A stretch of DNA of 64,000 nt from NCBI RefSeq assembly GCF_900111485.1, contig NZ_FOIC01000010.1:62001-126000 (forward strand). Direction: 5' to 3'. Positions within the stretch are counted from its first letter, which is position 1, and every line of letters begins with the position of its first letter. Below the pieces are notes generated by a model. It searched no databases and was not told the DNA's origin. It saw only the letters and a list, made by a program, of their open reading frames with translations. The position numbers and the translations under genes were made by a program. Of this stretch, positions 35,237 through 43,891 are shown in pieces. Origin of the DNA: Natrinema hispanicum. GTDB taxonomy: Archaea; Halobacteriota; Halobacteria; Halobacteriales; Natrialbaceae.

Positions 35237-35659
35237 CTATTCCTGTTGTCCCTCGACGTGAAGGTCCTGTTCGACGACAGCGCGAACGCTTGGCCCTTCG
35301 AGACCGATCGTGACGGTATCAGTGACGACACCAGATTCCGCGTCAGTGAGCATGACCTCCACGGAGACTGGCTCCTCGAGCGAAATTGGCGGAGCCGGAT
35401 CAAATGCGAACGCGTCGGCGTCAAGTGTCGTTACCGTCATGTCTTCGAGTTGGGAATCCATCGTCACCGTCGCCTCCGATTCGGCGACCGGCTCCTGCAG
35501 GGCGGCACCCGCAACGGAGAGGTACGATTCGCTCTCAGACGTGTCGATGCTGGCCGTGTGGCCGGCACCGACACGGGAGACGCTGCCGGTCCCGACGAGA
35601 AGTGGAATCGATGACCCGGCCGCAAGCGCAGCGAACAGCCGCCGTCGTGTTAGGTTCAT
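35237..35659 (-). CDS. Tat-exported TasA/DUF1102-like surface protein
   Basis: The 140-aa product has a Tat-type signal (MNLTRRRLFAALAAGSSIPLLV), then a compact beta-rich domain with Thr/Val/Glu alternation (ATVTMDSQLEDMTVTTLDAD; VSVEVMLTDAESGVVTDTV). This is the outline of short camelysin/TasA- or DUF1102-type fibre subunits; the match is by pattern only. It is divergent from the NosL fusion gene and may share its 235-bp AT-rich control region. ATG at 35659 or 35662. Confidence 0.65.
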   Translation of the reverse strand: MNLTRRRLFAALAAGSSIPLLVGTGSVSRVGAGHTASIDTSESESYLSVAGAALQEPVAESEATVTMDSQLEDMTVTTLDADAFAFDPAPPISLEEPVSVEVMLTDAESGVVTDTVTIGLEGPSVRAVVEQDLHVEGQQE

Positions 35660-35893
35660 CATTCTGAAGTGAGCCGCTTCGTCTATTATGATCGTTGTGG
35701 TCCAACCGTCGAACAATCATTTGAAGAACCAGATATTTTCACAATAAAGTCTACTCATTCGAGATATACACCACAAATTGTTAATCAATATGGGCTGAAC
35801 CGCTCAATTACAGCATGGCGACAAACGACAGTCAACGGGCGATTCAGGCTCGACCGACGGAACGCTGCGGACGATCGACCGGGGGGATCTAGC

Positions 35894-37279
35894 ATGAAAC
35901 GACGTCTGTTCCTGTTTGGGTCGGCGACTGGTGGCGCTGGACTGCTGTTCGGCACAAGTGCATTCAGTGCGTCCGGTGTCGGCCACACCGTTTCGATCGG
36001 GACCGGAGACGGCCACTTTCACGTCGAACTAAACGACGACTATGCGGGAGACGCAAGCGAGTACGTCGTGGACACCAATCCAATCAGGCTGATTCTCGAC
36101 GACCTTCACAAGCACGGTTGGATTCGATTCGACGACCTGCTTCGGGTGACGAACACGGAAACGCAGCCGATCAACGTCCACGTCAAGGATCAGGACTGGC
36201 TCGGCGACGATACGGACGCTGTTCTCGATTATCGGTACGACGGCAGTTCGATCGTTGGCAAGGAAAACAGTGTCCCGCTCGAAGGTGTCTCGGGCGACAA
36301 CAGCATGCCGATCACTGTTCGCGCCGACACGACCGATCACGACGATCTTCAACAGGCCTTACCTGACGCTGAAGCCGACGATGGGGATCGAACTGTAATG
36401 TTCGTTGCCTCGCCCGGTGACGCTAACGGAGGAACTGGAGACGAGAGCGATGAAGAGGAGGTTACCAAAGGTGGCGAGAATCTCTCTGTCAGCGCGCCCG
36501 GTCAAGTCACCGTCGGCTCGGACAATCACTTCACCGCCACGGCGACCGTCTCCGACGGCGACTACAGCGGCGAGGCGACCGTGACCCTCAATGTGGAAGA
36601 CGAGCTTGTCGATGAACAGACCGTTACGGTACCCGAAGACGGACCAGCGGAAGCGACATTCGATGTCCCGACAGTCTATAACGATCTGGAGGAGGGGAAC
36701 ATCGTGACCGGCCGCCACGGTCCACTGCGCTTCGACGGAACCGACTGGTCGGCTGGGGTCGAATACGGCGAGTCGACGGCGGAGGCCAGCGGGACTCTGG
36801 AAGTTGAGGACGCGCCAATCACGTTCGGCAACGCAAAGTGTGCCGTCTGCGGAATGGATACGAAAATGTGGGATACTGCCCACGCGCAACTAACCCACGT
36901 GAACGGCGACCGGATGGAGTTTTGCTCCACTGGCTGTCTGGTTACCTACGCTGTCGACCCCATGAAGTACGACGGCAACCATGTTGATGTCCCCGATGAA
37001 CCAATTGAAGGGGCTTGGGTCGTCGACTACACCGACCTTGACAGCAGTGGCGAGCGCGCCGGCGACGGGACTGATCTCATCAACGCACACGAGGCGTACT
37101 TCGTCCTCGACTATGACACCTCATACGGGGCGATGGGCGGAAATCCACGTGCGTTTACTACCAACGACGACGCCGTCGGCTACGTCAACAGCGACGATGA
37201 CCTCGGTGAGGAAGCTATAATCACGTTCGACAACTTCGACGCCGGCATCGCTGAAAAATATCGCCCTAGATTCAACTAA
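35894..37279 (+). CDS. Surface protein with C-terminal NosL copper-binding domain
   Basis: The 461-aa product starts with a Tat-like signal (MKRRLFLFGSATGG, FGTSAFS). Residues about 30-175 form a DUF1102/TasA-like beta domain (FDDLLRVTNTETQPINVHVKD). An acidic linker (about 176-197) leads to an Ig-like domain (about 198-305), and residues 310-461 are a NosL domain: C316-x-x-C319-G-M321, C344/C348, M357, AYFVLDYD and the YGAMGG Met414. NosL is a copper(I) chaperone for nitrous-oxide reductase, normally a small lipoprotein; here it is joined to surface-type domains and has no nos genes nearby. Signal peptidase gene follows after 77 bp. Confidence 0.85.
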   Translation: MKRRLFLFGSATGGAGLLFGTSAFSASGVGHTVSIGTGDGHFHVELNDDYAGDASEYVVDTNPIRLILDDLHKHGWIRFDDLLRVTNTETQPINVHVKDQDWLGDDTDAVLDYRYDGSSIVGKENSVPLEGVSGDNSMPITVRADTTDHDDLQQALPDAEADDGDRTVMFVASPGDANGGTGDESDEEEVTKGGENLSVSAPGQVTVGSDNHFTATATVSDGDYSGEATVTLNVEDELVDEQTVTVPEDGPAEATFDVPTVYNDLEEGNIVTGRHGPLRFDGTDWSAGVEYGESTAEASGTLEVEDAPITFGNAKCAVCGMDTKMWDTAHAQLTHVNGDRMEFCSTGCLVTYAVDPMKYDGNHVDVPDEPIEGAWVVDYTDLDSSGERAGDGTDLINAHEAYFVLDYDTSYGAMGGNPRAFTTNDDAVGYVNSDDDLGEEAIITFDNFDAGIAEKYRPRFN

Positions 37280-37356
37280 GCATACCTGCTCCAGCACCGC
37301 GAGCCGCGCCGACCGCCGCTCGTCGGCGGCTGGCCGCTCTCGTAGACCGACACACC

Positions 37357-38442
37357 ATGATACTCCGAACTACCACACGGCTGCTCAAGATAATCTTGAT
37401 TCTCGCAGTTGCGGCGCTCCTTGTCGGCCAGTTACTCGGCCAGCCGATCCTGCTCGGCTACGTCACCAGCGACAGTATGGAGCCAACAATCGACGCCAAC
37501 GACGGCTTTGTCGCTGTTCCGGCCGCCGTCACAGGGGACCCGAGTCCGGGTGATGTCATCGTCTACGAGGCAACCGACGGCCAACTAGTAACCCATCGTG
37601 TTGTCAATGAGACCGCAGCCGGCTACGTAACACGTGGCGATGCGAACCCAGTGACCGATCAAGACCAGGGTGATCCACCCGTCACCGAGGATCGAATCGT
37701 TGCGAGGGCTATGCAACTCGGCGGAACGGTTCTCACGATCCCTGCGTTAGGAGCGGCAGCGGCCAACCTGGATGCGGCTGTGATTACCGCACAGCAATGG
37801 GTGTGGAACATGCCCGGCAGCCAGCTCAATGGTATCAACGGCGTCGCCACTGCGCTTCTCGTAATCTCGATCGTCGGGTACGCCGTCGAAACCGTCCGCG
37901 ACAGGGATCAGTCGGCGCTTGACACGCGAGAGCGAATCGACGAGCTGGATCCCAGTTTCCATCAGCTAGTTATCGCGTTCACACTCGTTATGATGGTCGG
38001 TGCGGCGGCAGCGATGCTTGTTCCCGCAGGAGCGCAATCGATGACACTCGTAAGCTCACAGCCGGCACCCGACGGTGATCTGATTGTTGAGCCCGGTGGG
38101 ACTACCGAGACGACGTATCGCATCTCGAATACCGGATTCACGCCGATCGTCGTCTACCTCGAGTCGAGCGAGGGAGTCACCCTCGAACGAGAGACAGTGG
38201 TCGTGTCGGGGAAAGATAGCACGGCCGTTGAGGCAACGCTCGAGGCACCTGAAGAAACGGGCCACTTCGAGCGATCGATCTACGAGCGACGGTATATCCA
38301 CGTGTTGCCGCGATCCGTGATCGGCTGGTTCTACGACGTTCACCCATGGCTGCCATACGGTATGATCGTCGCCTCGCTTGGCGGTGGCGCATACGTCTTC
38401 GGTCGCCTCCTCGTCATTGAGCAGATCCGTGATCGTGACTGA
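37357..38442 (+). CDS. Signal peptidase I (S26B, archaeal/ER type) with long C-terminal region
   Basis: The 361-aa product has an N-terminal anchor (about 9-32), nucleophile Ser40 in TSDSMEPTI, His80 in VTHRV replacing the bacterial Lys, and GDAN with Asp95. After the catalytic domain (to about 160) come two further spans, an external Ig-like domain (about 225-310) and a last span (about 335-355). The extension is unlike housekeeping signal peptidases. Location after two exported surface-type proteins suggests a dedicated processing enzyme, like SipW for TasA in Bacillus; that link is inference. Confidence 0.87.
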   Translation: MILRTTTRLLKIILILAVAALLVGQLLGQPILLGYVTSDSMEPTIDANDGFVAVPAAVTGDPSPGDVIVYEATDGQLVTHRVVNETAAGYVTRGDANPVTDQDQGDPPVTEDRIVARAMQLGGTVLTIPALGAAAANLDAAVITAQQWVWNMPGSQLNGINGVATALLVISIVGYAVETVRDRDQSALDTRERIDELDPSFHQLVIAFTLVMMVGAAAAMLVPAGAQSMTLVSSQPAPDGDLIVEPGGTTETTYRISNTGFTPIVVYLESSEGVTLERETVVVSGKDSTAVEATLEAPEETGHFERSIYERRYIHVLPRSVIGWFYDVHPWLPYGMIVASLGGGAYVFGRLLVIEQIRDRD

Positions 38443-38490
38443 ACCACCCGCTTACTAGATTCAACATTCGTCTGCGAACCGAATACAAGG

Positions 38491-38605
38491 CTTATACTGT
38501 CGGACAGCAGTCAGTGAGAAGTCGCTCGCGAAAACCGGCTGTTGCCGGCGATGACGGCCGAATATGAGCGAGCGATCTTCAAATAGTTCTGTCCGACAGT
38601 ATTAG
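38491..38605. mobile_element. Family 2 MITE-like element, intact copy
   Basis: The ends CTTATACTGTCGGACAG and CTGTCCGACAGTATTAG form 17-bp terminal inverted repeats with one mismatch. It is 115 bp long with no coding capacity. It lies between convergent genes at the L1 side of the insert. Confidence 0.82.
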
Positions 38606-38666
38606 AAAGAGTACCAAAGCAACAGCAACGGAGTGCGTCAGTGCTGCCTCGCGATTCACGAGAGCC

Positions 38667-39197
38667 TTATATTTTGTTCGCGGGCGGGACGGTTCGCTCG
38701 TCGGGTCGTGCCGTCCCAGCACTGCCAAACAGCACGCGAATGCTCGCACCGAGCCCGAGCGCGCCGGCGAGGCCAGCAACCGCGACAGTCGCCGGGAGCG
38801 CCAGCCCGGCGACCCCGCTTACGAGCGAGCCGACGACGATGCCGGCCCACAGCCGGTCGGTTCCGAACCGTGAGGCGATCGTCCGGCCGATCGCGGTGAG
38901 CCCGATCGCAAGCACCACCGGAATGACCGCCGCTCCGAGAATGACCAGCGGGATGCCGAAGAACACCCCGATACTGGTGTCGACGATGAGATAGCCCGTC
39001 CCCGCGAGAGCGCTGACGACGAGCAGACTCGGGCCCCCAATCCCGATCGAGATGACGGGACTCCGTCGCGATTTCCGTACCGCTTTGCTCCCGTAACGAT
39101 GGAGCAACCCGAGCACGATCGTCGTGACGAGCACAGCGACGGCGAACTGGATTCCAACCCGAACGAACGGCTCGAGCGATCGATACGCTGTGATCAT
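38667..39197 (-). CDS. Multi-span membrane protein of unknown function
   Basis: The 176-aa product has four or five hydrophobic segments rich in Gly, Ala, Ile and Val, with a short cytosolic basic loop (GSKAVRKSRRS, about residues 36-46). No family motif is seen. The ATG at 39197 is preferred; ATAGTATATAAG (39250-39261) lies about 55-65 nt upstream, giving a short leader. The remaining 39198-39420 contains only this promoter and AT-rich sequence. Confidence 0.72.
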   Translation of the reverse strand: MITAYRSLEPFVRVGIQFAVAVLVTTIVLGLLHRYGSKAVRKSRRSPVISIGIGGPSLLVVSALAGTGYLIVDTSIGVFFGIPLVILGAAVIPVVLAIGLTAIGRTIASRFGTDRLWAGIVVGSLVSGVAGLALPATVAVAGLAGALGLGASIRVLFGSAGTARPDERTVPPANKI

Positions 39198-39431
39198 GCT
39201 ACCCGCGCCGGACAGCGAGACGGCCGACCCCAGCCCCGGGCGCCCACCGATAGTATATAAGTCTAATGGCCACATCGACGTATATTACACGGGATCTTAT
39301 AATAGAACTTTTGATTGTCAGGATGACATTCCGTTTGACATCGAGACGGTCGTCCGTATCGGTCCGCCTTCACTTGGGGGACGATCGTGATGAGACGCGG
39401 TCACACCCGAGCACGCGGGTAGTTCGACGGG

Positions 39432-39524
39432 TTTAAGTCTGCGATGACACTTGGTTCAACGGAGACAGGCATCGCCTGTTTCACTGACCCGTAGGAGCAC
39501 TCCTGCGTACTACGGAGGTGAACG
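39432..39524 (+). promoter_or_regulatory. Promoter and leader of rpl1-rpl10-rpl12, candidate L1 autoregulatory site
   Basis: TATA box TTTAAGT (39432-39438) predicts a start near 39461 and a leader of about 65 nt, long for a haloarchaeal mRNA. The leader has two hairpins: ACAGGC-ATC-GCCTGT (39465-39479) and CCGTAG...CTACGG (39489-39515, with GAG/CTC inside). SD GGAGGTG (39514-39520) follows before ATG 39525. Archaeal L1 is known to repress its own mRNA through a leader mimic of its 23S rRNA site; the second hairpin partly covers the SD. Confidence 0.6.
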
Positions 39525-40157
39525 ATGGCAGATTCGGATATCGAAACAGCAGTAGCCCGCGCACTCGAGGATTCGCCCGATCGGAACTTTACCGAGACGG
39601 TCGACCTCGCGATTAATCTGCGCGACTTAGACCTGAACGAACCGTCGAACCGCGTTGACGAGTCGATCGTCCTTCCGTCCGGAACCGGACAGGAAACTCG
39701 CATCGTCGTCATCGCCGAGGGAGAAACCGCAGTCCGCGCCGAAGAGGCAGCGGACGAGGTCCTCTCGGGAGACGACGTGGCCGATCTGGACGACGACGAG
39801 GCCAAGGACATGGCCGACGAGACGGACTTCTTCATCGCCGAAGAGGCGATGATGCAAGACATCGCCCGGCACCTGGGTACCATTCTCGGTCCCCGTGGGA
39901 AGATGCCGGACCCGCTCGCACCCGACGACGACGTCGTCGAAACCGTCAACCGGCTCAAAAACACCGTGCAGCTTCGCTCCGGTGACCGACGAACCTTCCA
40001 CACCCTCGTCGGTGCCGAAGACATGGATGCCGAAGCGATCGCCGACAACATCGACGTCATCCTGCGTCGCCTGCACGCCGACCTCGAAAAGGGGCCCCAG
40101 AACATCGACGCCGTCTACGTGAAGACGACGATGGGGCCGTCCGTGGAGGTGGCCTAG
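39525..40157 (+). CDS. rpl1: Large-subunit ribosomal protein L1
   Basis: The 210-aa product forms the L1 stalk with 23S rRNA. Family signatures are present: [15 protein letters not shown] and [13 protein letters not shown]. Strong SD GGAGGTG precedes the start. One base separates it from rpl10. Confidence 0.97.
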   Translation: MADSDIETAVARALEDSPDRNFTETVDLAINLRDLDLNEPSNRVDESIVLPSGTGQETRIVVIAEGETAVRAEEAADEVLSGDDVADLDDDEAKDMADETDFFIAEEAMMQDIARHLGTILGPRGKMPDPLAPDDDVVETVNRLKNTVQLRSGDRRTFHTLVGAEDMDAEAIADNIDVILRRLHADLEKGPQNIDAVYVKTTMGPSVEVA

Positions 40158-40158
40158 A

Positions 40159-41199
40159 ATGAGCGCACAGGCTGAACGCAAAACCGAGAACCTTCCCCAG
40201 TGGAAGAAAGAGGAAGTCGACGAACTCGCCGAGATCATCAGCGAGTACGAGAGCGTCGGCATCGTCGGCATCGCCGGCATTCCTTCGAAGCAGCTTCAGG
40301 ACATGCGCCGCGACCTGCACGGCACCGCCGAGTTGCGCGTCAGCCGCAACACCCTGCAGACGCGTGCGCTCGAGGACGCCGGTCTTGGCGACCTCGTCGA
40401 GCACATCGAGGGACAGGTCGGCATCGTCGGCACGAACGAGAACCCGTTCTCGCTGTACAAGGAGCTCGAGGCGTCGAAGACGCCCGCTCCGATCAACGAG
40501 GGCGAGGTCGCTCCGAACGACATCGTGATCCCCGAAGGGGACACCGGTGTCGACCCGGGGCCGTTCGTCGGCGAACTCCAGAGCATCGGCGCGAACGCAC
40601 GCATCGAAGAGGGGTCGATCCAGGTCATGGAGGACTCGACGGTCTTAGAGGCCGGCGAGGAAGTCTCTGCGGATCTATCGAACGTCCTCAACGAGTTGGG
40701 TATCGAGCCCAAGGAAGTCGGACTCGACCTGCGCGCCGTCATCGCTGACGGTGTCCTGTTCGACCCCGCGGACCTCGACATCGACGTCGAGGCCTACCAG
40801 AGCGACGTGTCGACGGCCGCTGCTCGCGCCCAGAACCTCTCGATCAACGCGAGCTTCCCGACCGCGGCGACCGCACCGACGCTCATCGCCAAAGCCACGG
40901 GCGAGGCCAAGAGCCTCGGCCTGCAGGCCGCGATCGAGGACGAAGCCCTCATGCCCGACCTCGTCAGCAAGGCCGACGCACAGCTGCGTGCGCTTGCGAC
41001 TCAGATCGACGACGAGGAGGCACTCCCTGAGGAGCTTCAGGACGTCGAGGCGGCCGCTCCGGCGGCAGCCGACGACGAGGACGAATCGGCAGACGACCAG
41101 ACCGAAGACGAGGCTGAGACCGAGGACGCCGACGCCGACGATGATGACGACGAAGACGACGGCGACGGCGCGGCCGGTCTCGGCGAAATGTTCGGATAA
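40159..41199 (+). CDS. rpl10: Ribosomal stalk protein L10 (P0)
   Basis: The 346-aa product is the archaeal P0, anchoring L12 dimers. The N-terminal rRNA-binding domain (about 1-105, with [18 protein letters not shown]) and insertion domain are followed by stalk helices and a very acidic Ala/Asp/Glu linker, ending GLGEMFG, the conserved factor-binding tail. It is cotranscribed with rpl1 and rpl12. Confidence 0.97.
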   Translation: MSAQAERKTENLPQWKKEEVDELAEIISEYESVGIVGIAGIPSKQLQDMRRDLHGTAELRVSRNTLQTRALEDAGLGDLVEHIEGQVGIVGTNENPFSLYKELEASKTPAPINEGEVAPNDIVIPEGDTGVDPGPFVGELQSIGANARIEEGSIQVMEDSTVLEAGEEVSADLSNVLNELGIEPKEVGLDLRAVIADGVLFDPADLDIDVEAYQSDVSTAAARAQNLSINASFPTAATAPTLIAKATGEAKSLGLQAAIEDEALMPDLVSKADAQLRALATQIDDEEALPEELQDVEAAAPAAADDEDESADDQTEDEAETEDADADDDDDEDDGDGAAGLGEMFG

Positions 41200-41220
41200 C
41201 AACTAACGGAGGATACACCA

Positions 41221-41565
41221 ATGGAATACGTATACGCTGCACTCATCCTGAACGAATCGGGCGAAGAGATCAACGAAGACAACCTCACGAACGTGCTCGA
41301 CGCTGCCGGCGTCGACGTCGAAGAGTCCCGCGTCAAGGCGCTCGTCGCCGCGCTCGAGGACGTCGACATCGACGAGGCTGTCGAGGAAGCCGCTGCCGTT
41401 CCCGCTGGCGGAGCCGCCGCAGGCGGTGCCGCAGCCGCGGAAGGTGGCGACGATGACGGCGACGAGGCTGAAGAGACCAGCGACGTGCCGGACACGGCGG
41501 ACGAAGACGAAGAAGAAGAGGACGAAGAGGCCAGCGGCGAGGGCCTCGGCGAACTCTTCGGATAA
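41221..41565 (+). CDS. rpl12: Ribosomal stalk protein L12 (P1)
   Basis: The 114-aa product has the helical dimerisation domain ([20 protein letters not shown]), an Ala/Gly hinge and an acidic tail ending GLGELFG, like L10. SD GGAGGATAC lies just before the ATG. Confidence 0.97.
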   Translation: MEYVYAALILNESGEEINEDNLTNVLDAAGVDVEESRVKALVAALEDVDIDEAVEEAAAVPAGGAAAGGAAAAEGGDDDGDEAEETSDVPDTADEDEEEEDEEASGEGLGELFG

Positions 41566-41600
41566 CGTCTCCGTCGACCCGGTTTCGACGAGTTGCACAC

Positions 41601-41614
41601 ACCGATTTTTTCTT
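41601..41614 (+). terminator. T-run terminator of the L1-L10-L12 operon
   Basis: ACCGATTTTTTCTT lies 36 bp after the rpl12 stop. No strong stem precedes it; oligo-T alone terminates archaeal transcription. Confidence 0.6.
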
Positions 41615-41712
41615 GGACTCGCGGATGAGTGGCGACACCCGCGGCTGGAGGCACTGACCCGCGGCTCCGCGTGGCCGAGTACTTATACGTGAAGGCGCGG
41701 CCAGAGTCAGCG

Positions 41713-42951
41713 ATGCCTGCCCCGGTCGAGGTCATCGTCAAGCCGGCGCTGACACTGCAGTTGCTCGCGTGGGTGCTCGCCGGATCGCTGTGTGGGACCT
41801 GTAGCGGACTCGTTCCGGGACTTCATGCCAACAACTTCGCACTCCTGCTGGCGGGAATCGCACCGTCAGTCCCCGGCCCACCGCTGTTCGTCGGCTGTGC
41901 GATGCTCTCCGCCGGTGTCGTCCACACCTTCCTGAACGCCGTGCCGGCGATGGCACTCGGCGTTCCCGATGCGGAGATGGCCGTCACTGCGCTGCCGGGT
42001 CATCGGCTGGTCCTCGAGGGACGGGGCTACGAGGCGATCAGGCTCTCTGCGCTCGGCAGTCTGCTCGCTGTCCTCGCCGCGGTGCCGCTTGCTGTTCCCG
42101 TAACCCGGGTGATAACGGCCGTCTACCCGACGATACGGGCACAGCTGTCACTGGTACTTGCGATGATCGTGACCGCGCTGGTCGCGTCGGAGCCGACATG
42201 GCGACGCCGCCTTGGCGGCCTACTCTCGTTTGCGCTGGCTGCCGGACTCGGTGCGCTCACGCTGAATCTGTCGCCAGCGGCCCCGCTCAAGGCCGGCGGC
42301 ACCCTCGCGCCGCTGTTTGCCGGCCTCTTCGGCGCACCGGTGTTGATCGACGCCGTTCGTGGGAGCGGGCTTCCCCGTCAGAACGGCTGCGAGATCACGA
42401 TGTCGCGCGGGCTCGTCGGGATAACGGCGCTTGCCGGGACGCTCGCGGGTGCCGCAGTCGGCTATCTGCCTGGTATCACGGCGGCGATCGCGGCCGTTGC
42501 GGTTCTCGTCGTCGTTCCGGACGGAGCCACCGATCGAGGGTATATCGTCGCGACCAGCGGCGTCGACACTGCAAACACGATTTTCGCGCTCTTTGCGCTG
42601 GTTGCCATCGGCCAGCCCCGGACCGGCGTGTTGGTCGCCGTCGACAGTCTGGGCGTGCCACTCGAGATACCGATCCTGCTTGCCGCGGTCGTGCTCGCGG
42701 GACTCGCCGGTTTCGCGCTCGTGCTCGTCGTTGGGGATGCCTATCTCGAGTTCGTCGGTCGACTTCCCTACTGGCAGCTATCGGTAGCCGTTCTCGCGCT
42801 GTTGCTCGTCCTTTCGTATCTGTTTACCGGCGTGGTGGGCATCGCGATCTTCCTCGCTGCGACCGCGGTTGGGATGGTGCCGGTTCAACTGGGGGCCCGT
42901 CGCGTTCATCTGATGGGGGTCTTGATCGGCCCGCTACTGCTCGGGCTCTGA
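41713..42951 (+). CDS. Tripartite tricarboxylate transporter-like permease (TctA/DUF112)
   Basis: The 412-aa product has about ten spans and the TctA signature GLVPGLHANNFALLL near the N-terminus, repeated in diverged form (YLPGITAAIAAVAV) in the second half. Archaeal members often stand alone without TctB or TctC, as here; substrate unknown. CTTATAC (41682-41688) is 28 nt before ATG 41713. The 3' end overlaps the convergent btpA gene by 18 bp. Confidence 0.87.
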   Translation: MPAPVEVIVKPALTLQLLAWVLAGSLCGTCSGLVPGLHANNFALLLAGIAPSVPGPPLFVGCAMLSAGVVHTFLNAVPAMALGVPDAEMAVTALPGHRLVLEGRGYEAIRLSALGSLLAVLAAVPLAVPVTRVITAVYPTIRAQLSLVLAMIVTALVASEPTWRRRLGGLLSFALAAGLGALTLNLSPAAPLKAGGTLAPLFAGLFGAPVLIDAVRGSGLPRQNGCEITMSRGLVGITALAGTLAGAAVGYLPGITAAIAAVAVLVVVPDGATDRGYIVATSGVDTANTIFALFALVAIGQPRTGVLVAVDSLGVPLEIPILLAAVVLAGLAGFALVLVVGDAYLEFVGRLPYWQLSVAVLALLLVLSYLFTGVVGIAIFLAATAVGMVPVQLGARRVHLMGVLIGPLLLGL

Positions 42952-43773
42952 GTTCCGAGCCGCAGCGACGAGGTCCGCGACGCGCTCGCTGGCGACCGGT
43001 GCAGTCGTCTCCCCGCCCGCTTTGAGCGCGGTCCCCACGATGACGCCGTCCGCGCCCGCCGCGAGACAGTCACCGACCGTTTCACTCGTCACACCGCTGC
43101 CGACGAACACCGGGACCCGGTCGTGACCGTGTGCTGCGAGTCCGTCGACGACACGTTCGACGTCTGCAAGCGGCGTTTCGACGCTGGTCCCCGGCCCGGA
43201 GACGATCACACCGTCTGCCTTGCCGCGGTCGACCGTCTCGAGCGCTGCCCGGTCGATCGGTTGTTCGCCGACTGGCGTCGCGTGTTTGACGTGGACGTCC
43301 GCAAGGATCGCGACGTCGGTTGCGAGCTGATCACGGAGCCGAAGCGTTTCGTGGGCGCGGCCCTCGATGACCCCCTGGTCCGTCGCAGCGGTGCCGACGT
43401 GGACGTTGACACGGACGAACGCGGCATCAACGGCTGCGGCGATCGACAGCGCTGCCTCAGCGTCGTTGCGAAGTACGTTGATGCCGACCGGCACGTCGAC
43501 AGCGTCGGTCAGGTCCGTCGCGATCGCCGTCATTTCGGCGACGACGTGTTTCGGCACGTTATCCGGATAGAACGGTGCATCTCCGAAGTTCTCGAGGACG
43601 ATTCCGTCGATGCCGCCAGCTGCGAGTCGGCGTGCATCCGCAAGCGCACGGGCTCGCACGGCATCGCGGTCGCCGTCGAACTCCGGTGCGCCGGGCAGTG
43701 CCGGCAGGTGAACCATGCCGACGGCGGGCCGGTGGGTATCGAAGCGCTCGAGCAGTGCTGTCCGCGTGGTCAT
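42934..43773 (-). CDS. BtpA/SgcQ-family protein
   Basis: The 279-aa product is a TIM-barrel of the BtpA family: VGMVHLPALPGAP, GIDGIVLENFGDAPF, VPVGINVLRNDAEAAL, ADVHVKHATPV, PVFVGSGVTSE and ADGVIVGTALKAGG. In cyanobacteria BtpA affects photosystem I stability; archaeal function is unknown. Its end overlaps the convergent permease gene. Confidence 0.92.
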   Translation of the reverse strand: MTTRTALLERFDTHRPAVGMVHLPALPGAPEFDGDRDAVRARALADARRLAAGGIDGIVLENFGDAPFYPDNVPKHVVAEMTAIATDLTDAVDVPVGINVLRNDAEAALSIAAAVDAAFVRVNVHVGTAATDQGVIEGRAHETLRLRDQLATDVAILADVHVKHATPVGEQPIDRAALETVDRGKADGVIVSGPGTSVETPLADVERVVDGLAAHGHDRVPVFVGSGVTSETVGDCLAAGADGVIVGTALKAGGETTAPVASERVADLVAAARNSEPEQ

Positions 43774-43891
43774 ACCAGTGCTGAGAGCGCGAGCAGGGTA
43801 ACGTGCTATGGTAGCGAGACCGATTGGCTCGAGCCGGCAATCTCCTCCCCCACCACGGCTGTTTTCTCTCCGCCGTGGCTATCTCTTTCCG

